Shown: positions 52,403 to 62,080 of the stretch, piece after piece
Layout of the letters: each line of letters opens with the position of its first letter
Position numbering within the stretch: the stretch's first letter is position 1
NCBI GenBank assembly: GCA_905221605.1
Contig: CAJNDS010002103.1
Coordinates: 310,581 to 374,580 of the forward strand
Direction: 5' to 3'
Source of the DNA: Symbiodinium natans
Taxonomy: Eukaryota; Sar; Dinophyceae; Suessiales; Symbiodiniaceae
Length of the DNA: 64,000 nucleotides
Made by a program: the position numbers and the translations under genes
The notes under the pieces: model-generated
The model's database searches: none
Told to the model about the DNA's origin: nothing
Seen by the model: only the letters and a program-made list of their open reading frames with translations

Positions 52403-54261
52403 GGGCTTCTTCTTAGAGGACGCGCAGTCTATATATATATATATATACACACACCATGTAACTCCAAGGAATACCTCCCTCATCTAAATCCCCGTTCCCC
52501 TAGGAAGAAAAAGGGATCCTTTTTGTTCATATAAAAGAAGGCCCATAACCCAAAAAGTAAAAAGGATCCCTAACACTGATCGAGTCATCAAAGCTGCAAA
52601 GAAACCAGGTCTACACTTTTGGGCGTCAAGGGGTTTAGGGCTTAGAGTTTCGGTTTAGGGTTTGGTTTCCAGGGATTCGTTTAGGGTTTAGGGATTAGGG
52701 TTTAGGGTTTAGGGTTTCGGGTTTAGGGTTTAGGGTTTGGGGTTTAGGGTTTAGGCTTTATGGTCGTAAGAGGACCTCGAGACTCCATCCCACAGTATCC
52801 CCAGGGGGTGAGAGGGTGGCTTTGCGACCCTGGGATCAACAAAAAATAGAGCAGAGAGGGGGCCCTAAACCCGAAACCCTAAACCCTAAATACACCAAAG
52901 AGGGTCGCCACCAGTTATGAACTATGGTACACCCTTGCCTCTAAAAAAAGAGAGTCTGCTGAACATCTCTAAGAAGTGCGCATGCCAAATGCAGTTCAGG
53001 GTTTGGGGTGTATGCGGTGTAGGGGTGAAGGTCAAGGTTCATCGCCGCCCCCACCTGACCTGAAATGTAAAAAGCCCAAATTACACCCTAAACTGCTGTG
53101 CCAGCTTTGTTGTAGTGGTTTGAGGACGTTGCCGGATGTGTTGTTGCTACAAGTGGCGTATGCTAAGAACAGACTCTTGAAGGCAGCTTCTGACAACGAA
53201 CTAACTTGAAAATACCTAGGGGCCGGAAGAACTGCTCATAGTGTTCTCTTATGGTCCCTAGAAAAATATGACTATGCTATAATAACCCCCCCAAACCCTA
53301 TTGAAACTATTCAGGCCCCTATATTACGCAAGGCACCAGCGCTTGAACGTGCAAGACCAGGGCCAGTGAGCCGACGGTTTATCGTTGTTGTGCCGGAGTT
53401 AAACGACTCGTGCGCTTTGGCGATACAAGGGGACCTCAATAAAGATAGTATTCTTATAATTCCCATATCTTGCATTTAAAAAAAATTATTTGAACTCCTT
53501 CCGGGGCTTAGACAGTGCATCTCCTACACCTCACTTGGAGGATCATGGGACTCAGTAAGTGGGGCTATAAGTACCCTAACTGAGGTTAGAAGTAAATGTA
53601 ACTATACGATCGTTGCCCTATTTATAATCCTACTTACCAAGTCCCCTGATCCTTTGAGTAGCACCTTTACAAAGATACGTGGGTTTGGGGTTTAGGGGTT
53701 TTTGTAAATGTTCCCTTGGGCTGCCCTTAGAACTTTCTAAAAAAGGGCTGAGAAGTTTAGGGTTTAGGGGAAGTACCCCTAAACCCTAAACCCTAAACCC
53801 TAAACCCTAAACCCCAAACCCCTAAACCGCAAACCGTAAACCAAACCCTACTTGCTAAATCCCCTGATCCTTTAAGCAGCCGTGTGGGACCAGCGCCGAG
53901 GTGCGCGTGCGTCGGCACCTCCGATAGCATGTGTCTTAACCTGAGCGGCACTGGCCTTAACACCCCGGAAACTTCTACGGGTCGAAGGGTTTAGGGTTTA
54001 GGGTTGAGGGTTGAGGGTTGAGGTTTGAGGGTTGAGGGTTTGATTCGGGGTTTGGGGGTTCAGAGTTGGGGATTTCTGGATGATTTTGTCTTTGGGGTTC
54101 TGGGAGGTGGGTTTGGGGTTTTCAGGCTATAGGGGACGCAATAATCAGAATCCGGCTTTGGGGGTTCTTCTAGTATAATTGTAAAGGAACCATAAAAGAC
54201 TGTTCGTAACTATTCCGACCCCTACATAAGGGGTGTCGTCCAAGAGCCCAAGATAGTTTAG

Positions 54262-54325
54262 GGTTTAGGGTTTTTAGGGTTTTTAGGGTTTTTAGGGTTT
54301 TTAGGGTTTTTAGGGTTTTTAGGGT
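54262..54325 (+). repeat. Variant array with 9-bp unit TTTTTAGGG
   Basis: Seven units with two extra T residues per unit, between ordinary TTTAGGG units. Confidence 0.93.
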
Positions 54326-56041
54326 TTAGGGTTTAGGGTTTAGGGAGCCAAACGCCCTATAAGGAGACCCTACGACGTTTGCTGGGAAGGCCCTAACTGC
54401 GCTCTGCTGAAATCAGGCAGAAACAAAGACCCGGGAGTAACCTAGGAATACGAAGGGTGCCCTTTTCGGTTTTAAGGGGATTAGAAGGGAACCACAATGG
54501 ATAAATATACAGGCACAGATACTGCACAAAAGAGGACGACGTGATCTTAACCACGATTGACTGCACACTGGGACCCTGAATTTCCCCAATCCTGAATTTG
54601 GGTACTTCCCAAAATAGGGGTACCCCTTTTATATCCCAAATAGAATAGAATCCTTCTTAAAGGGACGCCCCAAAAAAGGGTACCCCCCATGTCCTTAATC
54701 CTCAATTTAGGGAAAACTCCTCCCCAAAGAGCTCAGCACCCCTGAATTCAGGAACAAATCACAAATCATGATAGGGATCCTCATGCGCTCAACCCGAGCC
54801 CTAAACCCTAAACCCTAAACCCTAAACCCGAAACCCTAAACCCTAAACCCTAAACCCTAAACCCTAACACTTCGGAGGTCTTCGGGGTCTCTGGGTCATC
54901 GTTCTGGCAAGGACACTGTAGCCCGAAGTTCGCCAACTCACGGCCTTGTCTGGTGCTTAGGGCGTTTAGGGTTTAGGGTTTAGGGTTTAGGGTTTAGGGC
55001 GTTTAGGGTTTAGGGTTTAAGGGGTTTTACGGTTTTTTTACATGTGTTTTACATGTTTGAGGTGTTAGGGCTTAGGGTGCATTCGGGTCTTTTAATGGGC
55101 AGGGATTCAGCGATTGGGGTTTCCCACCATTGCTAGTTTAAGGGTTCAGGGTTTAGGGTTTAGGCTTTAGGGTTTGACGACTTGGAAAGAAAGGTTTGCC
55201 GGTTCTCGCCTGTGAAGCAAGCGCATAGCACTGCAGGCACAAGTTTTCAAAACCTGGAGCTCCAGCCCCTGAACCCTGCAAGCCTTAAACGTTGACAGCC
55301 TAATCCATCAGTCCAATCTGGTCTGAAAGCTGACGCCTTTCCCCCTGAGAGAGGTTCCGTACAGAAGGGCCGGGCTTTAGTAAACTTTAGTATATGACAG
55401 GCGTAGCTTCAGTCAAGCACACACTGTACATATTTGGACTCACACTCAGCCATACCCGGCATCTCGCTGAGCCAGGGTGGCTGTGAAATAGCAAAACAGA
55501 TCTCACTAAACCCATAAGGGATGATGTACCATCATCCGAAGGTCTTGCCGCACTTGCTCCCCAAACCCCGAACCATCCACAAGACCCTCGAACCCTGAGC
55601 CCTGAGCCCTAAGAAGCAAAAAACCCTGAGAACTAATGACTTAGCAGCTTTAAACTCTCGACATCCCAAGCCTCGAGCCCTATTCCTAGAGCACGAAAAG
55701 AAGTGGTTTACGGTTTAGGGTAGCCTCTACCTAGAAAAACATACATACCCTTAAGGCCCTGAACCAACAAGGGAAAACTCCACACAGCTCAGGAGCCCCT
55801 CAAAGTATAGAAGTTCATGTTACCCGAATAACCCTAAACCCTAATCGCAGGCCCTAAGCCCCAAGCCCAAAACGCCAAGCCCCAAGCCCCAAGCACCCCA
55901 GACCCGCAAACCCAAAAGCCCTAAACCCTAAACCCGAAAACCCTAAAGCCCAAACCCCCAAACCTCAAACCCGAAACCCGAAACCCGAAACCCTAAACCC
56001 TAAACCCTAAACCCTAAACCCTAAATCAACAACCGGGGCTC

Positions 56042-56108
56042 TGTGGAGCGCCCGGAGCTCCGCGGCGATCTCCCCGCGGAGCTGGGTCATGAGCAGGTGG
56101 GACTCTTC
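56042..56108 (-). CDS. Short coiled-coil exon
   Basis: Twenty-two codons (EESHLLMTQLRGEIAAELRA region) after acceptor ACGCAAG, ending before a GA-type donor. Flanked on both sides by telomere-like arrays, like the exons of the NMO gene. Its heptad-like Leu spacing suggests it belongs with the coiled-coil exons at 60.6-61.0 kb. No family recognised. Confidence 0.5.
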
Positions 56109-56382
56109 CTTGCGTATAGGGTTTAGGGTTTAGGGTTTAGGGTTTAGGGTTTAGGGTTTTGGGTTTGGGGTTTAATAGGGTTTTGGTTTTAGCGGGCCGA
56201 GTTTTGACTTAGGTTCGCACATGTCTTGTCCGTTTTAGGTTTTCTGTAATGCTGTGAATTGTTGCTTACATCGATGTAAAAAACAATTCACCGCATTACA
56301 GGGTCCCTAAGCCCTAAACCCTCAACACTCCCGCAGGGCCTTCTGGGGAGCTTTTTGGACTCCCCCTTTCCGGGGATTAGGG

Positions 56383-56515
56383 TTTAATGTTTAGGGTTTC
56401 GGGTTTAGGGTTTAATGTTTAGGGTTTCGGGTTTAGGGTTTAATGTTTAGGGTTTCGGGTGTAGGGTTAATGTTTAAGGTTTCGGGCTTAGGGTTCAATG
56501 TTTAGGGTTTCGGGT
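56383..56515 (+). repeat. 28-bp higher-order repeat built from telomere-like units
   Basis: Four to five copies of AATGTTTAGGGTTTCGGGTT with 8 further bases, i.e. TTTAGGG units plus TTTCGGG and TAATG variants in fixed order. Copies to the right carry extra changes. Confidence 0.9.
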
Positions 56516-57879
56516 TTTGTGGGATTTTGAGGCCGATCTTTACACAGTGCCGACATGTTGAGCCAAAAGACTTTGCAAATCCAGATGCTACGCTGCCAAA
56601 TTGATACGCTAAGTTATTTGAATATTTGGCCTCCAGGGATGTTTTGGATCAGTTTACTGAAGCTCGGGTTTTGGAGCATTTATTGATGGGACGGGGGGTT
56701 GCGGGTTGCGCCGTGCCATGTTGTTTTTTAGACAAACAACTGTGAACATTCAGAACGACATCACATGTGATTTCTATTTACTTTGTCTTAGGGGCTTGGG
56801 AGTTGCGAAATAGTGTTTAGGACATGAGACATTGGGAAATAGGAACTGAAGTCAGGGCTTCTCAAGGGCTGCGCTTGAGAGTTTGGAGTCTCTGGGCACG
56901 CTTCGAGAGGCGTGAGCAAAATCGCACCGGCGAATGGAATAGAATAATACATCTGTATGCATGTACATATATACATATAGACATTCATCTCGAAATTCGA
57001 GTTGCTTTTACCTCACCTTCCTGTGTAGAACCTTCCAAGACGTGCAACGTGCAGACGGTCAGGATGGGCCGTGCGTCGGCGTGGGCTACATGCATTGCCA
57101 CTCTTTCGAATCAGCCTCCGTCATTTATTACTCGAAGACATGCTTGAGAAACCTCCTCGGGGCCCGACTGATCTCCCAATAAACCTCATTGCTCCACAGG
57201 CTAGCCCATGAACAAGCAACACCTGTCCTCCAAGACTTTGTGAAGGGCCCGCCGCACGTCCTGCGGGACTGAGTAAACTGGTTAGGGCATTAAGGCTTGG
57301 CTAGCCACGAAATGTTCAATTAATAAATGATTCTAATATTCAAAAAAATGTTATGCTTACTTTATTATGTCATTATCTTATGATCTTATTACACGCATAC
57401 ATTATTACATGAAAAAAAGCCTATACTCTTATCTCACTACCTTATGATCTCATTACGCGATCACACTCTCATAAACTTGCATTCTGGTATCAATATCAAA
57501 TTTCATTCTCATGTTTGTATACTGCCATATGATGGTATCTTCTTATGACCATTCACTGAAGGTCCCACCACCACGTTATTCCGATGTCCTGCAGGCTGTC
57601 ATCGAGCCCGGAGGCCATTGGCACGACAGGGCCTTCTTGCAAGGAAAGAAAAAAGCACTCAGGCACTTGGCATCGTTCCAAACAAGCGGGATCGGATGTG
57701 TGTTTAGGCTATGGGTGCAGAGGCCCACGCGAAGCGTCTGAGACATCGCGGTTTACCCGAACTGCGCAAAGCCTGCCATCTCACAGCACGTGCCGTGCAT
57801 GTAAGGTCCTCCTGTTACTCTCACAGAGGCCGACACAAACAACGAGCGCTCTGATCAAGATGACTGCATTATTGTTGAA

Positions 57880-58094
57880 ACTGATAGTCACTGCTACTGC
57901 TACTGCTACTGTTACTGCTACTGCTACGGCCAATGCTACTGCTACTGCCACTGCCACTGCTACTGCCACTCTTACTCCAACTCCAACTCCAACTCCTACT
58001 GCTACTCCTACTCCTGCTCCTACTAATTCTGCTGCTGCTGCTACTGCTACTGCTACTGCTACTGCAACTGCTACGACGACGACGACTACTACTA

Positions 58095-58132
<38 letters not shown>

Positions 58133-58362
58133 ATTCCTACCTACTCCTACTCCTACTCCTACTTCTCCTCCTCCTACTACTGCTCCTCCTACGTACTCCT
58201 ACTCCTGTTCCTACTCCTACTCTTACTCCTACTTCTACTCCTACTCCTACTCCTGACGGCGACGACAACGACGACAACGACGACGACGAGGAGGGAGAAT
58301 GAGGAGGAGGAGGAGGAGGAGGAGGAGGAGGAGGAGGACGACGACGACTGCTACTCCTGCTC

Positions 58363-58421
<59 letters not shown>

Positions 58422-58427
58422 GCCAAA

Positions 58428-58460
<33 letters not shown>

Positions 58461-58520
58461 AAAGCTGCTACTGCTACTACTACTGCTACCGGTGCTACTA
58501 CTGCTACTACTGCTATTGCT
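57880..58520 (+). repeat. Compound trinucleotide microsatellite
   Basis: CTA/CTG/CTC triplets, then GAC/GAG (58256-58345), then a (CTG)n run and mixed CTA/CTG. A 292-codon frame across it is low-complexity only. Strong strand asymmetry switches at 58256 and 58346. Confidence 0.93.
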
Positions 58521-58569
58521 TTCGGAAAGAACCAAAAACCCTTGTAATTCCAGTCATTCTTAGTCTTAC

Positions 58570-58791
58570 CTCTAGACCTTCACTACCACTCTTACCACTG
58601 TCGGCTTGCTCTACGTTCTTGACAAGCCCCCGGGATCCTAAGGCCCTGACTCCATCCCAACCTGTTGCGGACACGCTTGCAGCCAAGAGGCTTGTCGTAA
58701 ACAGCTCGAAGGGCAGCGCGCGACGTATGCGCTTCCAAGGGGATGTTGGGAGAGATGACTGCTGCGTGTTGTCCCTGCTTAGCTCAGCCAT
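58570..58791 (-). CDS. Exon with possible start Met and canonical donor
   Basis: Open frame from ATG 58791 to 58570 (74 codons; start MAELSRDNTQQSSLPTSPWK) followed at once by GTAAGA, the best canonical donor in this part of the window. It includes a moderately hydrophobic stretch (LPFELFTTSLLAASVSATGW) and then a charged Ser/Gly-rich tail. It may be a first exon, but an acceptor-like CACAG a few bases upstream also allows an internal exon. An opposite-strand frame (58619-58858) is also open; I prefer the minus strand because of the donor and agreement with neighbours. Product unknown. Confidence 0.45.
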
Positions 58792-59411
58792 CGTGTCGGT
58801 TCTGTGCGAGATGTGTGTGTGTGGCCAGTTTTGGGGTGGGATTCTCCGTCGTCAATAGGCTGGCCTACAATATGGAGCAGATCATAGCTGCGCGCGGCGG
58901 GATGAACTGCAGTTGGGATGTTCCCCCCGTATACTAAGAGTCCTTAATGGGCTTATAGTACCCCCCTATTAGAATCCCTGTTAAGGACTCCTAGTATAAG
59001 GGGGACCATCCCAGGACTGCAGGTGCTATGGCAACTTTAGCAAAGACACGGCATCCGACCACCCATGCCTTCAGCTAAGAAACGCTGCAAGAACTGGAAC
59101 CAGAACTGGGGTAGGTTTGGGGGCCTTGGGGGGGGGGGGGGGGGGCCCTATAAAAAATATTTTTAAAGGCTTTATCAGGATGATATAGGGGATTATAAGG
59201 GCAATAAGATTGAACCCTAAACCCTAAACCCTAAACCCTAAACCCTGAACCCCAAACCCTAAACCCTAAAACCCCAAAACCCCTGAGAAAGCTGACAGAA
59301 CAGTCTTCAGTCCTGGGAGCCCGGAGACTCGTCCTCCAGCGTAAGATGCTGGGGAGGCTTTGTGGCATACTTAGGACACTCTATTATAGGGTTTAGGGTT
59401 TAGGGTTTAGG

Positions 59412-59538
59412 GTAGTTACCAAAACGAAGACCTTAGTTGCTCAGCTCATAAGCCTCCCAAGAAAGTGTACACTGTCAGTTCAAAAGGGGATTATCGCATC
59501 CCAAAAAGTGTGAAGTGTACTCATTCAGCTACTAAGGT
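59412..59538. mobile_element. Palindromic element, family G
   Basis: Arms around CCTTAGTTGCTCAGCTCATA and AAAGTGTACACTGTCAGTT. Second copy at 40345-40470. Confidence 0.75.
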
Positions 59539-60566
59539 ATAGGATTTATTCGGGGCTTAGAAACCTCCAGGCTCATGGGGGCTTGCTCATGGAGTGTGCG
59601 GTTTTAATGTGATGCCGACATGCCTACTGTGCCAGGGCGTGCTGATTCTTCATATGATTACTGCAATTTCTATCATAAATATTCGAGACGATAACCATGA
59701 AGCCTTTGCATTCAGGGCACGCCCCCCCCCCGCCCTAAACCCTATAACTTTTATCCTAAGCCTATGCTGGGGTTCATGATTGAGAGGCTTTGGGGTTTAA
59801 GGGTTAAGGGTTTAGGGCTAGGGTTTAGGGCTAGGGCTTCGGGTGAGGTTTGAGGTGTCAATCGCCGGGAACTTGTGGTGCTTGGGGATCACGAGTTCCT
59901 TGTGGAAGTCGAAGGCCCAAAAGCGCTAAGTCGCTAACCATAAGACCCAAAACCCCGTAAAGACCGAAACAAAAGGGTTTAGGGTTTAGGGTTTAGAGCC
60001 TAAACGTCCCCCAGCATGTACCACTTTGCAGGTCCTCGCTACTCTCGCTGCCGCTCGCCACCTCCACAAGCAGGCGGCTACCTGCAAACAGCTTGGGCTA
60101 GGAGTCTTGTCGGTAGGGTTTAGGGTTTAGGGGTTTGGGGTTTAGGGTTTAGGGTTTAGGGTTTTAGGGATTGGGGCTCGGGGTATGGGCTTCAGGAGGT
60201 TCGGGCTGCTTCCTTGGAGGTTCAGGGTCAGGGGCGGCTGCAGGTAACAGGTCTGCGGTCTACAGTTCAGCGACGCCCCCAAGAGCCCGAAACCCAACAC
60301 AGTGAAGAAATCCACGCTTGTCAGCCCTAAGCCCTAAACCCTACACCCCAAACCCTAAACCCTACTAAACCCTCCTAAACCCCAAACTTAGGATTTGGCC
60401 TCCGAGGTGTGAAGCCTTCGTGCGACCGTCTGAGTTTGAGCACCCTTGCTAGACCGCGTAGAAGCCTTTGAAGGCAGCTGAGAATTTAGATCTTGGGGGC
60501 CCCGAAAGGTACAAATGGTTCAGTTCGTTAAATGTAGGTGCCGTTAGTCGATATGAACGGGAGGAC

Positions 60567-60978
60567 CTAGCCGTCAGTCGCAGGAATAGCGTCTCCTTCG
60601 CCCGGTCCAAAAGCTTCAGGAAGCGGCTGAAATTTTCACTGCTAGAGGCCTGAATTTGTCAATGAAAAGGCGCATGAGAACTGCAATTTGAACCCTCGGC
60701 CCCCTCCCCTATTTATTCGTCATCCAACATGTCTTGTGAGTCCAAGCCGCCACATATGAGGAGTGCCCCCGCTTCAGCTCATCAACTTTTTGGTTGACCT
60801 CCGCGTATACCGCGCTGAGCCTTGCCACGCACTGCTCCTCCATCGCCTTGGCAGCTTCCTGCAGCTCCACCTCCCGGGCCCACTGCGATCCCTCGAAAGT
60901 AGTGATCTCCTCCTGCAGAAGCTCCACCTCATATTCCAGCCGTTCACGTTCGGCCTTCTCTCGGCGCCAGCGACCACG
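60567..60978 (-). CDS. Coiled-coil exon pair, probably upstream part of the kinase gene or a neighbour
   Basis: Two exons joined in phase. 60978-60754 (75 codons) is strongly Glu/Arg/Leu-rich (RREKAERERLEYEVELLQEE, then AAKAMEEQCVARLSAVYAEV) and predicts a long coiled coil. It starts after a poly-C polypyrimidine tract and AG, and ends before GTGGCG. 60649-60567 encodes ENFSRFLKLLDRAKETLF after the acceptor AAATTCAG and ends at AG|GTCC. No family is recognised. Strand and transcript order agree with the kinase gene further left, but the link across 47-60 kb is inferred, not shown. The plus-strand reading of 60468-60653 is a shadow of the second exon. Confidence 0.6.
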
Positions 60979-61867
60979 CTCCGCGGGGGGGGGGGGGGGG
61001 TGCTGTTAAAAAATTGAGGCCCGGCCTTCATACAATGTTGAACGCATCCCCTCAACAGAAGTGAGGTAAAACAGCAACCACATTCGTTTTGTAGGTCATC
61101 TGAAAGGACGCCTTCAGCGCATAGCAAAGAACGTTCCCCAAAAGCCTATAGCCCCCACCTCCTGTTTCTCTAGACACCGAGCCAGGAAGCTTTGCAATAA
61201 ACCCTACATCGAGCAACCTCGATAGCCTCGCACGTTTTGTGTTCTGCCTTAACTGGTGGGCAGGCTTCCCTGTTTCAGGGTGCGTAGGTTACTCTAAATT
61301 AAGCTTTATAAGCCAGCAGACTCTAGGTAGGCCCTGACTAGCCTCAAAACCTTCTCTAAACCCTAAACCCGAAAGCCTAAACCCTTAACCCTAAACCCTA
61401 AACCCTAAACCGCCCCCAACTCTGCCTCCAAACCGCGACATGCTTGAGAAGTTTGACTCGCTCTGGCCATCCTCCTCGAAGGCGCCCTGAAATCAGGGGT
61501 TGTTTTAAGTAGGGTTTAGGGTTTAGGGTTTAGGGTTTAGGGTTTAGGGTTTAGGGTTTAGGGTTTAGGGTTTAGGGTTTAGGGTTTAGGGTTTAGGGTT
61601 TAGGGTTAGGGTTTAGGGTGCGGAGCTGCAACTGGTATTGTAGAAAAGAGTTAGTGTTGAGAGTTGGAAGGGTTAATGAACCCGGATAACATGTTTGGCT
61701 CAAGATGGGCTTGAACAGAAAGCCACAAGTTCAAAAAGTAGTGCCTGGGTTCTTAGGGTTTGGTAAGGGTGTGGATTCCTTCCCTGGTTGTCCCCCCGTA
61801 GGTTATGAGCCCAAATTAGGTTCCCTGCGGTTAAGTGTTCTTTCAAGGTTTTTGGGATTAAGAAGCA
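60979..61867. other. Strand-switch region
   Basis: Divergent spacing between minus-strand exons and the plus-strand WW/S1 gene. Contains a G tract, a short CCCTAAA run, a 110-bp TTTAGGG array (61510-61618) and the leader-like 11-mer (61694-61704). No TATA or other core promoter was recognised. Confidence 0.6.
61694..61704 (+). other. Spliced-leader-like 11-mer before the WW/S1 gene
   Basis: TTTGGCTCAAG matches the 3' end of the dinoflagellate spliced leader exactly. Right-anchored, 14 of 21 leader positions agree. It lies 164 bp before the first Met, upstream of an unusually intron-poor gene. A relict leader would mark a gene re-inserted from mRNA. A chance match of this length in 64 kb is quite possible, and an 11-base match also occurs near 56560 on the minus strand. 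Confidence 0.3.
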
Positions 61868-62080
61868 ATGCCTTCTCCCAAACGATGGCTCCAGCCTTCC
61901 TCGGATGGTGGACAGAATGGTGGAGCTGGAAACGGTGCAGCTGAGTCTCTGGGTGAAAGGACGGTGCTGGAAGAGGTGATGCCTGGCGCTGAAGAACATC
62001 TGGAAGAAGCCTTGGTTGCAGAATACTCCAATGTGGGTATAAATCCCAATGTGGATATGGTTAGCAATGCTGAAGCTTAA
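61868..62080 (+). CDS. Upstream in-frame block of the WW/S1 gene, ending in TAA
   Basis: Seventy codons from ATG 61868 (MPSPKRWLQPSSDGGQNGGA) to TAA 62078. Same frame and same Glu/Ala/Gly-rich style as the long frame that follows at once, so it is probably the true N-terminus. Possible explanations: a short intron covering the stop, an upstream ORF, a sequencing error or a pseudogene stop. Simple GT/GC-AG removals that I tried around the stop did not keep the frame. Confidence 0.5.
   Translation: MPSPKRWLQPSSDGGQNGGAGNGAAESLGERTVLEEVMPGAEEHLEEALVAEYSNVGINPNVDMVSNAEA

Larger units (their letters stand above)
47184..56041 (-). other. Series of unassigned coding-like micro-exons between telomere-like arrays
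   Basis: Unique GC-rich islands of 50-110 bp separated by TTTAGGG/CCCTAAA arrays, palindromic elements and microsatellites. Many read well on the minus strand and start after a fair acceptor. Examples: 47276-47365 (VVQRDESTGEVPVTAKMSC), about 50420-50487 (GREPELLIPVSLKPLEG), about 51085-51145 (WQEPINYRHRTSNC), 51245-51312 (TDGVQWKTYAEPYAGDP), about 51785-51870, 53885-53940 (KTHAIGGADARAPRRWSHT), about 54380-54415, and 54875-54945 (FGLQCPCQNDDPETPKTSEV). They are probably the long N-terminal part of the kinase gene. I could not prove phase across them, and opposite-strand readings are often open too. No domain was recognised. Confidence 0.4.

Noticed and set aside
56555..56568. Second spliced-leader-like match on the minus strand (TTTTGGCTCAA)
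   Set aside because: It lacks the final G and has no gene start behind it; it shows that such matches can arise by chance.
57584..58462. 292-codon frame of Thr/Leu/Cys runs
   Set aside because: Pure triplet-repeat translation.
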